NCBI RefSeq assembly: GCF_051195255.1
Contig: NZ_JBNJLK010000005.1
Coordinates: forward strand, 62,001-126,000
Length of the DNA stretch: 64,000 nt
From: Falsirhodobacter sp051195255
GTDB lineage: Bacteria > Pseudomonadota > Alphaproteobacteria > Rhodobacterales > Rhodobacteraceae
Reading direction: 5' to 3'
The notes beneath the pieces were generated by a model, which saw nothing but the letters and a program-made list of their open reading frames with translations, had not been told where the DNA came from and ran no database searches. Position numbers and translations under genes: made by a program. Positions 8,648 through 16,971 of this stretch are shown one piece after another. How positions within the stretch are numbered: the stretch's first letter is position 1; every line of letters begins with the position of its first letter.

Positions 8648-9825
8648 TGTGGAAATCCGTCGCCTCCAACGCGCTGACGCTGTTCATCGTCATTCTGGTT
8701 TTCGTGGCGGGGCTGGTTGGGTGGGGGCGGCAGACGTTCTTTGAGCCCGGTCCGCTGGCGCAGGCCATCTGCCTGCGCGTGGAGCGGGGCGATTCCACGG
8801 CGGCCGTGGCGGATGCGCTGGCGGCGCAGGGGGCGATCGAGAACACCTACGTGTTTCGGATCGGGGCGGATTATTCCGAGAAGGCCGGCAAGGAAAAGTT
8901 CGGGAGCTATCTGATCCCGGCCCGCGCGTCGATGCCGCAGATCCTGGACATCGTGACGGCGGGCGGGCAATCGACCTGCGGGCGCGAGATCAATTATCAG
9001 ATCGGCGTGGCGAACGCCCAGATGGTGTTGCGCGACCTGAACCCGGCAACGGGGCGGTTCGAGGAGGTCGCGAAATACGATCCGGCCGCTGGGGAAGCGC
9101 CCGAAGCGTTTGCCGATGTGGAGGGCGAGGATCTGCGCCTGCGTGTGACTTTGGCCGAAGGTGTGACGAGCTGGCGCGTGGTCGACAGTTTGAAGCGTGC
9201 GGACTTCCTGACGGGGGATGTGGCGGAGGTGCCCGCCGAGGGCAGCCTTGCACCGGACAGCTATGAGGTCGAGGACGGCCAGGTGCGCGGCGAGTTGCTG
9301 GCCGAGATGGCCGAGCGGCAGACGCTGATCCTTGCGGATCTGTGGGCGGGTCGTGACGAGGGGTTGCCGTACGAGACGCCGGAGGAGGCGCTGGTCATGG
9401 CCTCCATCGTGGAAAAGGAAACAGGGATCGCAAGCGAGCGGCCGATGGTCGCGAGCGTTTTCGTGAACCGGCTGCGGGACGGGATGCGTTTGCAGACCGA
9501 TCCGACCGTGATCTATGGCGTGACCAAGGGCGAAGGCGTGCTGGGGCGCGGGCTGCGGGCCAGCGAATTGCGGGCGCGCAACCCCTACAACACCTATGTC
9601 ATCGACGGGCTTCCGCCGACGCCCATCGCCAATCCGGGGCGGTTGAGCATCGAAGCGGCGCTGCATCCGGCGGAGTCGGACTATGTGTATTTCGTGGCGG
9701 ACGGTTCGGGCGGCCATGTGTTTGCCCAAACGCTGGAGGAGCACAACGCCAACGTGGTCAAGTGGCGCGCGATCGAGCGGGAGCGCGGGCAGGCACCGGC
9801 CGGGGGCGTGCAAACCGGAGACTGA
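8647..9825 (+). CDS. mltG: Endolytic murein transglycosylase
   Basis: 392-residue MltG/YceG protein, an inner-membrane lytic transglycosylase that cuts nascent peptidoglycan. A single N-terminal membrane helix (about residues 8-25, LFIVILVFVAGLVGWG) anchors it; a LysM-like region follows, then the catalytic core with MASIVEKETG, whose glutamate is catalytic. The end of the core has VIDGLPPTPIANPG, a family hallmark. The ATG overlaps the fabF stop. In Rhodobacterales this gene commonly sits just upstream of the GTA cluster, as here. Confidence 0.95.
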   Translation: MWKSVASNALTLFIVILVFVAGLVGWGRQTFFEPGPLAQAICLRVERGDSTAAVADALAAQGAIENTYVFRIGADYSEKAGKEKFGSYLIPARASMPQILDIVTAGGQSTCGREINYQIGVANAQMVLRDLNPATGRFEEVAKYDPAAGEAPEAFADVEGEDLRLRVTLAEGVTSWRVVDSLKRADFLTGDVAEVPAEGSLAPDSYEVEDGQVRGELLAEMAERQTLILADLWAGRDEGLPYETPEEALVMASIVEKETGIASERPMVASVFVNRLRDGMRLQTDPTVIYGVTKGEGVLGRGLRASELRARNPYNTYVIDGLPPTPIANPGRLSIEAALHPAESDYVYFVADGSGGHVFAQTLEEHNANVVKWRAIERERGQAPAGGVQTGD

Positions 9826-9867
9826 ACGAAAGGTAAACGCCCCGCTCGCGCAAGGTATTGAAATCAT

Positions 9868-9896
9868 TTGACTTTGCGCGCGGTTTGGGGTATTCC
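9868..9896 (+). promoter_or_regulatory. Candidate promoter ahead of GTA cluster
   Basis: TTGACT (9868-9873) and TATTCC (9891-9896) are spaced 17 bp. The predicted start near 9903 is immediately followed by an intrinsic terminator at 9922-9956, so transcripts would stop after about 50 nt unless terminator read-through occurs. No full CtrA box (TTAA-N7-TTAA) was seen here. Confidence 0.5.
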
Positions 9897-9921
9897 TTCT
9901 TGCATGCTGGAAGACTGGACG

Positions 9922-9956
9922 AACGGCCTCGGGGGTGACCCCGCGGGCCGTTTTTT
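9922..9956 (+). terminator. Terminator/attenuator between mltG and GTA
   Basis: Outer stem AACGGCC/GGCCGTT and inner stem CGGGG/CCCCG, with a short internal loop and a run of six T. It ends the fabF-mltG transcript but also lies downstream of the candidate GTA promoter. Confidence 0.85.
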
Positions 9957-9994
9957 CATTGGCTCGTGCGGGCAGCATGAGAGGCGGGACGGGC

Positions 9995-10312
9995 ATGAAC
10001 ATGGATCTCTCCATCGGAGAAGCTTCGCGAGTGGATCTGCTTGCGGAGACTGAGAGGCTTTATCGCGAGGTTGCCGAGGAGCTTGCCGTGGCCACGCGCC
10101 GCGTCAGCGAAGGCGATCTGGGAGAAGTGGCGGGGGCGGTGCGGGCCGTGAAGGACCTGCGCGCCGCGTTCCAGATGGTGATGGATGAAAGGACACGGGT
10201 TGAGAAACTTCGCAAGCAGACTGGCGACGTCGTCAGCGACCACGTCCTCGACCTTGGGGCCGCACGCGATGAGATCGGGCGGCGCCTGGCTCGCCTCCGC
10301 GACGCAGGATGA
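9995..10312 (+). CDS. GTA small terminase-like protein (orfg1)
   Basis: 105-residue, largely helical, charged protein at the head of the GTA cluster, in the position of R. capsulatus orfg1, the divergent small terminase subunit (TerS) of the packaging motor. Long amphipathic helices are suggested by LLAETERLYREVAEELAVATRR and by the ERTRVEKLRKQ region near residue 68. The ATG at 9995 follows GAGG at 9981-9984; ATGs at 9977 and 10001 are possible alternatives. Its 3' end overlaps the large terminase reading frame by about 44 nt. The assignment rests mainly on position. Confidence 0.75.
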   Translation: MNMDLSIGEASRVDLLAETERLYREVAEELAVATRRVSEGDLGEVAGAVRAVKDLRAAFQMVMDERTRVEKLRKQTGDVVSDHVLDLGAARDEIGRRLARLRDAG

Positions 10313-11612
10313 GGTGGATGCGTTTCTGGGTGGGCTGGAGGACAATGCGCTGATGGCATTGCCGTGGCTGTTCGACTTCTGGGCGCTGGCGCATCAGCTG
10401 CCGCCCGACGGCGCGTGGAAGAGCTGGGTGATCATGGGAGGGCGCGGGGCGGGGAAGACCCGCGCCGGTTCCGAATGGGTGCGGGCGGAGGTGGAGGGGG
10501 CACGGCCGACCGACCCTGGCCGTTCGCACCGCGTGGCGCTGGTGGGGGAAACCATCGACCAGGTGCGCGAGGTGATGGTGTTCGGGGAAAGCGGGATCCT
10601 TGCCTGTTCGCCCCCAGACCGGCGGCCCGTTTGGGAGGCAGGGCGGCGGCGGCTGGTCTGGCCGAACGGGGCGGTGGCGCAGGTGTTTTCGGCGCATGAG
10701 CCGGAGAGCTTGCGCGGGCCGCAATTCGACGCGGCCTGGGTGGACGAGCTGGCCAAGTGGAAGAAGGCCGAGGAAACCTGGGACATGCTGCAGTTCGCGC
10801 TGCGGCTGGGGGATCATCCGCGGCAGGTGATCACGACCACGCCACGCAATGTGGGGGTGTTGAAGACGATCCTGAAGAACCCCTCCACCGTGGTAACGCA
10901 TGCGCCAACGGAGGCGAACCGTGCCTGGTTGGCGGCGAGCTTCCTGGAAGAAGTGCGGGCACGTTACGAAGGCACGCGGTTGGGGCGGCAGGAGCTGGAT
11001 GGCGTTTTGCTGGAGGATGTGGAGGGGGCCTTGTGGACGACGCCGGCGCTGGAGGCGGGACGTCTGGACCGGGCGCCGAAGCTGGACCGTATCGTGGTGG
11101 CGGTGGATCCGCCGGTGACAGGGCATGCGGGATCGGACGAATGCGGGATCGTGGTCGTGGGGGCGGTGACGGAGGGTCCGCCGCAGAACTGGCGCGCCGT
11201 GGTGCTGGAGGATGCGAGCGTCACGGCGGCGAGTCCGGATGCCTGGGCGCGGGCGGCTTTGGCAGCCATGGAGCGGCATGGGGCGGACCGGCTTGTGGCA
11301 GAGGTGAACCAGGGGGGCGATCTGGTGGAGACCGTGATTCGGCAGATCGATCCGCTGGTGCCGTTCCGGGCGGTGCGGGCAACCAAAGGCAAGGTGGCGC
11401 GGGCGGAGCCGATCGCGGCGCTTTATGAGCAGGGGCGGGTGAAGCACTTGCGGGGATTGGCGCGGCTGGAAGACCAGATGTGTCGCATGACGGTGCGGGG
11501 CTATGACGGGAAGGGCTCGCCCGACCGGGTGGATGCGCTGGTCTGGGCGGTGTGGGAGCTGATGGTAGAGCCGTCCACGGTCTATCGGCGGCCGCAGATC
11601 CGAGGACTGTAG
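10269..11612 (+). CDS. GTA large terminase (orfg2)
   Basis: 447-residue DNA-packaging ATPase/nuclease. The Walker A motif GGRGAGKTRAGSEW is near residue 55, and FDAAWVDELAKW fits the Walker B/catalytic glutamate. The C-terminal nuclease domain shows acidic clusters IVVAVDPPVTG, VAEVNQGGD and DRVDALVWA. In GTAs this enzyme packages random host DNA by headful. The start at 10269 lies inside the end of orfg1; a longer form from 10185 would be poorly conserved-looking. The long overlap suggests translational coupling with orfg1. Confidence 0.9.
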   Translation: MRSGGAWLASATQDEVDAFLGGLEDNALMALPWLFDFWALAHQLPPDGAWKSWVIMGGRGAGKTRAGSEWVRAEVEGARPTDPGRSHRVALVGETIDQVREVMVFGESGILACSPPDRRPVWEAGRRRLVWPNGAVAQVFSAHEPESLRGPQFDAAWVDELAKWKKAEETWDMLQFALRLGDHPRQVITTTPRNVGVLKTILKNPSTVVTHAPTEANRAWLAASFLEEVRARYEGTRLGRQELDGVLLEDVEGALWTTPALEAGRLDRAPKLDRIVVAVDPPVTGHAGSDECGIVVVGAVTEGPPQNWRAVVLEDASVTAASPDAWARAALAAMERHGADRLVAEVNQGGDLVETVIRQIDPLVPFRAVRATKGKVARAEPIAALYEQGRVKHLRGLARLEDQMCRMTVRGYDGKGSPDRVDALVWAVWELMVEPSTVYRRPQIRGL

Positions 11613-11759
11613 GGCACCGCGCGGAGGTCTTAAGCGGCGTTAACCCTTTCGCCGTAGATTGCCTTCAACGGACAAGGAAGTCCGGTTCTGACAACGAAGA
11701 CGAAGCGGCCGCGCCCCCTTGGCGCGGGCCGGAGGCGGCTTGCCCGGATGGAGGTGCGG

Positions 11760-12926
11760 ATGTTCGATTTCCTGAAGCGGGGCGCGGCGCAGGTGCCGGA
11801 GGCGAAGGCCTCGGCCACCGGGCCCGTGATCTCGTATCAGAGTTCGGGGCGCGTGGCGTGGAGCCCGCGCGACACGGTGAGCCTGACGAAGACCGGGTTT
11901 CAGGCGAATCCGATCGCGTTCCGGGCGGTGAAGCTGATCTCGGAAGCGGCGGCGGCGCTGCCGCTTGTATTGCAGGATGCGGAGCGGCGTTACGACCTGC
12001 ATCCGGTTCTGGACCTGATGCGCCGGCCGAATGCGGCGATGGGGCGGGCCGAATGGTTCGAGGCCTTGTACGCGCAGCTTCTTCTGTCGGGCAATGCCTA
12101 TCTTGAGGCGGTTCCAGGGGCGCTGCTGCCGGGCGAGCTGCACGTGCTGCGGTCCGACCGGATGAGCCTGGTGCCGGGGCCGGACGGTTGGCCTGTCGCC
12201 TACGACTACACGGTGGCGGGGCGGAGCCTGCGGTTCGACATGACGGGGGGCTTCCAGCCGATCTGCCATATCAAGAGCTTCCACCCGCAGGACGACCATT
12301 ACGGGCTGTCGCCGATGCAGGCGGCGGCGGTGGCGCTGGATGTCCACAACTCGGCCTCTCGGTGGTCGAAGGCATTGCTGGACAATGCGGCGCGGCCGTC
12401 GGGGGCCATCATCTACAAGGGCGTGGATGGACAGGGCGCGCTGTCGACGGACCAGTACGACCGGCTGGTGACCGAGATCGAGATGAACCATCAGGGCGCG
12501 CGCAATGCCGGGCGGCCGATGCTTCTGGAAGGTGGGCTTGACTGGAAGCCAATGGGGTTCAGCCCGTCGGACATGGAGTTCCACGAGACGAAACTGGCGG
12601 CGGCGCGCGAGATTGCCATCGCCTTCGGGGTGCCGCCCATGATCCTGGGGATTCCGGGAGATGCGACCTATGCCAACTATCAGGAAGCGAACCGTGCCTT
12701 CTATCGGCTGACGGTGTTGCCCTTGGCGGCGAAGGTGGGGGCGGCGGTGTCGCACTGGTTGTCGTCGTTCAGTGGCGAGGAGGTCGAGTTGCGGCCGGAT
12801 CTGGATCAGGTGCCGGCCTTGGCGGCGGAGCGTGATCAGCAATGGGCGCGCGTGGGCGAGGCGGACTTCCTGACCGTGGCCGAGAAGCGGATGCTTCTGG
12901 GGCTGCCGAGGGTTCCGGAGGAATGA
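11760..12926 (+). CDS. GTA portal protein (orfg3)
   Basis: 388-residue HK97-family portal, the dodecameric ring through which DNA enters the head. It begins MFDFLKRGAAQ and contains NPIAFRAVKLISEAAAALP and HIKSFHPQDDHYGLSPMQAA, both typical of HK97-type portals, with a C-terminal GVPPMILGIPGDATYANYQEA segment. The start at 11760 follows GGAGG at 11750-11754 with 5-nt spacing. The 147-bp gap after the terminase contains TTAA-N6-TTAA (11630-11643), one base short of the CtrA consensus spacing. Its stop overlaps the next ATG (ATGA). Confidence 0.93.
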   Translation: MFDFLKRGAAQVPEAKASATGPVISYQSSGRVAWSPRDTVSLTKTGFQANPIAFRAVKLISEAAAALPLVLQDAERRYDLHPVLDLMRRPNAAMGRAEWFEALYAQLLLSGNAYLEAVPGALLPGELHVLRSDRMSLVPGPDGWPVAYDYTVAGRSLRFDMTGGFQPICHIKSFHPQDDHYGLSPMQAAAVALDVHNSASRWSKALLDNAARPSGAIIYKGVDGQGALSTDQYDRLVTEIEMNHQGARNAGRPMLLEGGLDWKPMGFSPSDMEFHETKLAAAREIAIAFGVPPMILGIPGDATYANYQEANRAFYRLTVLPLAAKVGAAVSHWLSSFSGEEVELRPDLDQVPALAAERDQQWARVGEADFLTVAEKRMLLGLPRVPEE

Positions 12927-13156
12927 GGGAAACCGGATCGCGCTTTTTGTACGACAGTTTCGATGCGGCCTCGGCGCGCATCGAGGCGAATGAGCGCGTG
13001 TCCGAGCAACGCTGGACGGGGCTGGAATACCGTCTTGTCCAGATCGAGGGCACGCTGGACCGGCTGGAGCGGCGCGTCTGGCTGGGGGTGTACGGTGTCG
13101 CGGCGTTTCTGCTGACGCAAGGGGCGGAAGCGCTGATCCAATCGGCGATGAGGTGA
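12923..13156 (+). CDS. Small GTA protein (orfg3.5)
   Basis: 77-residue protein at the orfg3.5 position. The first about 50 residues are charged and probably coiled coil (SARIEANERVSEQRW, QIEGTLDRLERRVW), followed by a short hydrophobic helix VYGVAAFLLTQGAEAL. The ATGA overlap with the portal gene and the tight junction with orfg4 support real translation. Its exact structural role is not evident from sequence; it may be a head or membrane accessory of particle formation. Confidence 0.75.
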   Translation: MRETGSRFLYDSFDAASARIEANERVSEQRWTGLEYRLVQIEGTLDRLERRVWLGVYGVAAFLLTQGAEALIQSAMR

Positions 13157-13158
13157 GG

Positions 13159-13695
13159 ATGAACGAGATTTACGGAGCGCCCGAGCGCAAGTTCCACGCC
13201 ACCGGCACGCTGGAGGTGCGGGGCGGCGTGATCGAGGGCTATGCCTCGCGGTTCGGGTTGCGCGACCAGGGGGGCGACGTGGTTCTGCCCGGCGCCTATG
13301 GCGGCAGCCTGGCGCGGCTGGGTGACCGGCGCGTGAAGATGCTGTGGCAGCACGATGCGGGCGAGCCCATCGGCGTCTGGGACGAGGTGCGCGAGGATGG
13401 GACCGGCCTGTTCGTGAAGGGCCGCATCCTGTCCGAGGTGGCGCGGGGCCGCGAGGCGATCGCGTTGCTGGACGCCGGGGCCATCGACGGTCTGTCCATC
13501 GGCTATCGCACCGTGCGGGCCGAACGGGATGCCAAGGGCCGGCAGTTGGCGGAGCTGGATCTGTGGGAGGTGTCGCTTGTGACCTTCCCGATGCAGGTGG
13601 AAGCCCGCGTACAGGCCAAGAGCGACGATTTCCACGGCTGGCGCCAGGTCGCCGCCGTGATCCGCGAGGCGACGGCCGAGATCGCCGCCCGCTGA
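13159..13695 (+). CDS. GTA prohead protease (orfg4)
   Basis: 178-residue HK97-type prohead serine protease that matures the capsid protein. Typical segments are EGYASRFGLRDQGGDVVLPG near residue 30, the MLWQHDAGEPIG stretch with the catalytic histidine, and DGLSIGYRTV containing the nucleophile serine. The ATG at 13159 is favoured over the in-frame GTG at 13153 because GAGG ends 5 nt upstream. It lies directly before the major capsid gene, the usual order in HK97-like modules. Confidence 0.92.
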   Translation: MNEIYGAPERKFHATGTLEVRGGVIEGYASRFGLRDQGGDVVLPGAYGGSLARLGDRRVKMLWQHDAGEPIGVWDEVREDGTGLFVKGRILSEVARGREAIALLDAGAIDGLSIGYRTVRAERDAKGRQLAELDLWEVSLVTFPMQVEARVQAKSDDFHGWRQVAAVIREATAEIAAR

Positions 13696-13720
13696 GGATT
13701 TCACGACAATGGAGGGTGAA

Positions 13721-14899
13721 ATGACCGAGACGAAGTCACGGGCCGGGGAAGATCCGGCTGCCGAAATGGCCGTGGCCATGAGTGGGTTCATCAATGAACT
13801 CAAAGGCTTCAAGACCGACGTATCCAAATCGCTTCAAAAACAGGAAGAGCGACTGACCATGCTGAACGCCAAGACGATGTCCTATGGCCGCCCGGCCCTT
13901 TCCACCGCCGCCGAGGTCGAGGTGCCGCATCAGAAGGCCTTCAACGCCTATCTGCGTTCGGGCGACGATGACGGGCTGCGTGGCCTGGCGCTGGAAGGCA
14001 AGGCGCTGAGCACCTCGGTCGCGGCGGATGGCGGTTATCTGGTCGATCCGCGCACGGCGGAGACGATCCGTTCGATGCTGGTGTCCACTGCATCCATCCG
14101 CGCCATCGCCAACGTGGTGAACGTGGAGGCCAGTTCCTACGACGTGCTGATCGACCGTTCGGAAGTGGGTTCGGGCTGGGCCACCGAGACCGCAGGCCTG
14201 ACGGAGACGGCGACGCCGGCGATCGAGCGCATTTCCATCCGTCTGCACGAGCTGTCGGCCATGCCGAAGGCGAGCCAGCGCTTGCTGGATGACAGCGCCT
14301 TCGACGTGGAAGGCTGGCTGGCCGGCAAGATCGCCACGCGCTTCATGCGGGCGGAATCGGCGGCCTTCGTGTCGGGTGACGGCGTGGACAAGCCGACCGG
14401 CTTCCTGACGGCGGCGAAGGTGGCGAACGCCTCCTGGACGTGGGGCAGCCTTGGCTATGTCACCTCGGGTGCGGCGTCGGACTTCGCTTCGACCAACCCG
14501 GCGGATTGCATCGTGAACCTGGTCTATTCGCTGCAGGCGCAGTACCGGGCGAACGCGAACTTCGTCATGAATTCGAAAACCGCCGGTGCCGTGCGCAAGA
14601 TGAAGGACGCCGATGGCCGCTTCCTGTGGTCGGATGGTCTGGCGGCAGGCCAGCCCGCGCACCTGATGGGCTATCCGGTGCTGATCTGCGAGGACATGCC
14701 CGACATCGCGGCCAACGCCTATGCGATCGCCTTTGGTGATTTCGCGGCCGGTTACACCATCGCCGAGCGTCCGGATCTGCGTCTGCTGCGCGATCCCTTC
14801 TCGGCCAAGCCGCACGTGCTGTTCTACGCCACCAAGCGCGTCGGCGGCAACGTCACCGATTACGCGGCGATCAAGCTGCTGAAATTCGCGACCTCGTAA
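13721..14899 (+). CDS. GTA major capsid protein (orfg5)
   Basis: 392-residue HK97-fold capsid protein. Residues about 1-60 form a charged, probably coiled-coil scaffolding segment (MSGFINELKGFKTDVSK), expected to be cleaved by the orfg4 protease. The mature domain has GGYLVDPRTAETIRSMLV, SAFDVEGWLAGKIA and the P-domain/A-loop region ending VGGNVTDYAAIKLLK. The start at 13721 follows GGAGG with 5-nt spacing; an upstream ATG at 13709 would itself contain that ribosome site. A 14-bp hairpin follows within 14 nt of the stop. Confidence 0.94.
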   Translation: MTETKSRAGEDPAAEMAVAMSGFINELKGFKTDVSKSLQKQEERLTMLNAKTMSYGRPALSTAAEVEVPHQKAFNAYLRSGDDDGLRGLALEGKALSTSVAADGGYLVDPRTAETIRSMLVSTASIRAIANVVNVEASSYDVLIDRSEVGSGWATETAGLTETATPAIERISIRLHELSAMPKASQRLLDDSAFDVEGWLAGKIATRFMRAESAAFVSGDGVDKPTGFLTAAKVANASWTWGSLGYVTSGAASDFASTNPADCIVNLVYSLQAQYRANANFVMNSKTAGAVRKMKDADGRFLWSDGLAAGQPAHLMGYPVLICEDMPDIAANAYAIAFGDFAAGYTIAERPDLRLLRDPFSAKPHVLFYATKRVGGNVTDYAAIKLLKFATS

Positions 14900-14912
14900 G
14901 AGGTTCGTGAAT

Positions 14913-14973
14913 GGGCGCCGCCACCGTGCTTTCCAGCTGTCCCCTCCGTTCGAGCGGTGCGGTGGCGGCGCCC
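14913..14973 (+). other. Perfect hairpin after capsid gene
   Basis: Arms GGGCGCCGCCACCG (14913-14926) and CGGTGGCGGCGCCC (14960-14973) pair perfectly over 14 bp around a 33-nt loop. Only three T follow, so it is more likely an mRNA stabiliser, processing site or leaky attenuator than a full terminator. It would separate highly expressed capsid from the connector and tail genes. Confidence 0.75.
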
Positions 14974-14997
14974 CCCTTTCAACATTGAGGAGTTGCG

Positions 14998-15579
14998 ATG
15001 AACCTGATCGAGGAACGTCCGGTCGCGGCCCAGGCGCTGCCCATCGCCGCACTGAAGGAGCATCTGCGACTGGGCACCGGGTTCGCGGATGACGGTTTGC
15101 AGGATCGTCTTGTGGAAAGCCATCTGCGCGCGGCCCTCGCCGCCGTCGAGGGGCGGATCGGGAAGGCGCTGATCGCGCGGTCCTTCCGTCTGGTGCTGAA
15201 CCGGTGGCGGGATGGCGTGTCGCAGGCCTTGCCCTTGGCACCCGTGTTGTCGGTTCAGGCGCTGCGCGTGGGTGGTGCCGAGGTGGCGCCGGCGGCGTGG
15301 TGGCTGGCGCAGGATATGCACCGTCCGCGCCTGGTGGGCCGGTCGGGCCTTCCCGCGATCCCCGAGGGGAAGACGGCCGAGATCGTGTTCACCGCCGGTT
15401 TCGGGGCTTGGGATGCGGTGCCGGCGGATCTGACGCAGGCCGTGATGCTGCTGGCGGCGGAATATTACGAGGTGCGCCATGAGGCCGGGCTGCGCGTGTC
15501 GGCCTTGCCGATGCAGGTCGCAACCTTGATCGAACGTTGGCGGATCGTGCGCGTGTCGGGAGGTGCGATATGCGGATGA
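14998..15579 (+). CDS. GTA head-tail adaptor (orfg6)
   Basis: 193-residue protein of the phage gp6/gp8-like head-tail connector family, forming the adaptor ring under the portal. The N-terminal helices match the family pattern ALKEHLRLGTGFADDGLQD, and RAALAAVEGRIGKAL resembles the DNA/ring-facing helix. An AGGAG site precedes the ATG. It is the first gene after the post-capsid hairpin and overlaps the next gene by 10 nt. Confidence 0.85.
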   Translation: MNLIEERPVAAQALPIAALKEHLRLGTGFADDGLQDRLVESHLRAALAAVEGRIGKALIARSFRLVLNRWRDGVSQALPLAPVLSVQALRVGGAEVAPAAWWLAQDMHRPRLVGRSGLPAIPEGKTAEIVFTAGFGAWDAVPADLTQAVMLLAAEYYEVRHEAGLRVSALPMQVATLIERWRIVRVSGGAICG

Positions 15580-15860
15580 ATCGCGCGCTGGTTCTGGAAG
15601 CCCCCGTCGACGTGCCGGACGGCGCCGGTGGGCGCAGCCGGACTTGGGCCGCGCTGGGCACGCTTTGGGCGGACGTTCAGGCGGGGGCTGTACGGGACGG
15701 CGTTGTGGCCCTGAAGGTGCGGGTGCGGGCGGCGGCGGTGGATGCGCCTTCGCGCCCCGTGGTCGGACAGCGGTTTCGCGTGGGGGACCGGGTGTTTCCC
15801 ATCCTGGGGGTGACCGAGGAGGAACGGGTCCTGACCTGCCATGCGGAGGGTGAGCTGTGA
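15570..15860 (+). CDS. GTA head-tail stopper (orfg7)
   Basis: 96-residue head-tail joining protein of the SPP1 gp16-like/DUF1506-type group, the stopper that closes the head after packaging. Compact beta-rich fold with GAGGRSRTWAALGTLWADVQ and a C-terminal RFRVGDRVFPILGVTEEER, typical of the family. The ATG at 15570 follows GGGAGG (15558-15563); a second ATG at 15576 is possible. It overlaps both neighbours. Confidence 0.82.
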   Translation: MRMNRALVLEAPVDVPDGAGGRSRTWAALGTLWADVQAGAVRDGVVALKVRVRAAAVDAPSRPVVGQRFRVGDRVFPILGVTEEERVLTCHAEGEL

Positions 15861-16255
15861 GCTATACCACCGCGGCGGCGCTTCAGGCCGCGATCCACGG
15901 GCGTCTGACGGCGGCGCTGGATGTGCCGGTTCTGGACGCCGCGCCGGACGGGGAGCCGGGCACCTGGGTTTTGATCGGGCCCGAGGATGTGCGGGACCGT
16001 TCCGACAAGAGCGGCGCCGGGGCCGAGCACCGGCTGGTGCTGAGCGTTGTGTCCGATGCCGAAGGATTTTTGCGGGCCAAGGGGGTGGCGGGGGCGATCT
16101 GCGACGCGCTGACCCCTCCGATGCAGATGACGCGGGGCCGGATCGCGGCCCTGTGGTTCGACCGGGCGGTGGCGCGGCGTCTGGACGCCGGACGCACCCG
16201 CCGCATCGACCTGACCTTCCGAGCGAGGGTCGAAGACAGCACAGGAGAGGCGTAG
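15857..16255 (+). CDS. GTA tail terminator (orfg8)
   Basis: 132-residue DUF3168-like tail terminator protein, which caps the tail tube. It starts with GTG overlapping the orfg7 stop and preceded by GGAGG. SYTTAAALQAAIHGRLTAAL at the N-terminus and a C-terminal RIDLTFRARVE strand fit the family. The next gene begins on the base after the stop codon. Confidence 0.85.
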   Translation: MSYTTAAALQAAIHGRLTAALDVPVLDAAPDGEPGTWVLIGPEDVRDRSDKSGAGAEHRLVLSVVSDAEGFLRAKGVAGAICDALTPPMQMTRGRIAALWFDRAVARRLDAGRTRRIDLTFRARVEDSTGEA

Positions 16256-16672
16256 ATGGCCGTTCAGAACGGAAAAGACCTGCTGATCAAGCTGGACATG
16301 ACGGGCGACGGGCAGTTCGAGACGGTGGCGGGGCTGCGGGCCTCGCGCATCAGCTTCAACGCCGAGACGGTGGATGTCACGAGCCTGGAAAGCAGCGGCG
16401 GCTGGCGGGAGTTGCTGGGCGGGGCGGGAGTGCGTTCGGCCTCGCTGTCCGGGTCCGGAGTGTTTCGGGATGCCGCGACGGATGAACGGGCGCGGCAGAT
16501 CTTCTTTGATGGCGAGGTGCCGAACTTTCAGGTGGTCATTCCGGGTTTCGGCGTCGTGCAGGGCGCGTTCATGATCACCGCAATCGAATATGCCGGCAGC
16601 TACAATGGCGAGGCGACGTACGAGATGACCATGGCCTCGGCCGGGGCGCTGACGTTCACGGCGCTGGCATGA
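16256..16672 (+). CDS. GTA major tail tube protein (orfg9)
   Basis: 138-residue major tail protein (TP901-1/phage tail tube 2 type). The N-terminus GKDLLIKLDMTGDGQFETVAG, the ETVDVTSLESSGGWRELLGG loop and the final YEMTMASAGALTF strand are characteristic. The gene abuts the orfg8 stop (TAGATG). Tube subunits stack to make the tail through which GTA DNA is delivered. Confidence 0.9.
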   Translation: MAVQNGKDLLIKLDMTGDGQFETVAGLRASRISFNAETVDVTSLESSGGWRELLGGAGVRSASLSGSGVFRDAATDERARQIFFDGEVPNFQVVIPGFGVVQGAFMITAIEYAGSYNGEATYEMTMASAGALTFTALA

Positions 16673-16971
16673 ACCCCTTTGCCGGAGAGGTGGCACTGGT
16701 CATCGACGGGCAGCGCCATGTGGCCAAGCTGACGCTGGGGGCGCTGGCCGAGCTGGAGACGGTGTTGCAGGCCGACAGCCTGATCGCGCTGATCCAGCGG
16801 TTCGAGGAGGGACGCTTCACCACCCGCGACGTGCTGGCCGTGGTTGTGGCCGGGTTGCGGGGAGGCGGCTGGTCGGGGCAGGCCTCGGACCTGATGACGG
16901 CGGAGATCGCGCCGGCGGAGGCCGCCCGGTCGGCGGCGCTGCTTTTGGCGCGCGCCTTCGCCCTGCCATGA
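16669..16971 (+). CDS. GTA tail assembly protein (orfg10)
   Basis: 100-residue small protein of the GTA gene-transfer-agent family found between tail tube and tape measure (orfg10). MNPFAGEVALVIDGQRH forms a short beta start, followed by helical ALAELETVLQADSLIALIQRF. By position it is a tail assembly chaperone. It overlaps orfg9 and orfg10.1 by 4 nt each. Confidence 0.8.
   Translation: MNPFAGEVALVIDGQRHVAKLTLGALAELETVLQADSLIALIQRFEEGRFTTRDVLAVVVAGLRGGGWSGQASDLMTAEIAPAEAARSAALLLARAFALP

Noticed and set aside
11630..11643. CtrA box between GTA terminase and portal genes
   Set aside because: TTAA-N6-TTAA has a 6-bp rather than 7-bp spacer, so it does not match the CtrA consensus; it is noted under the portal gene only.
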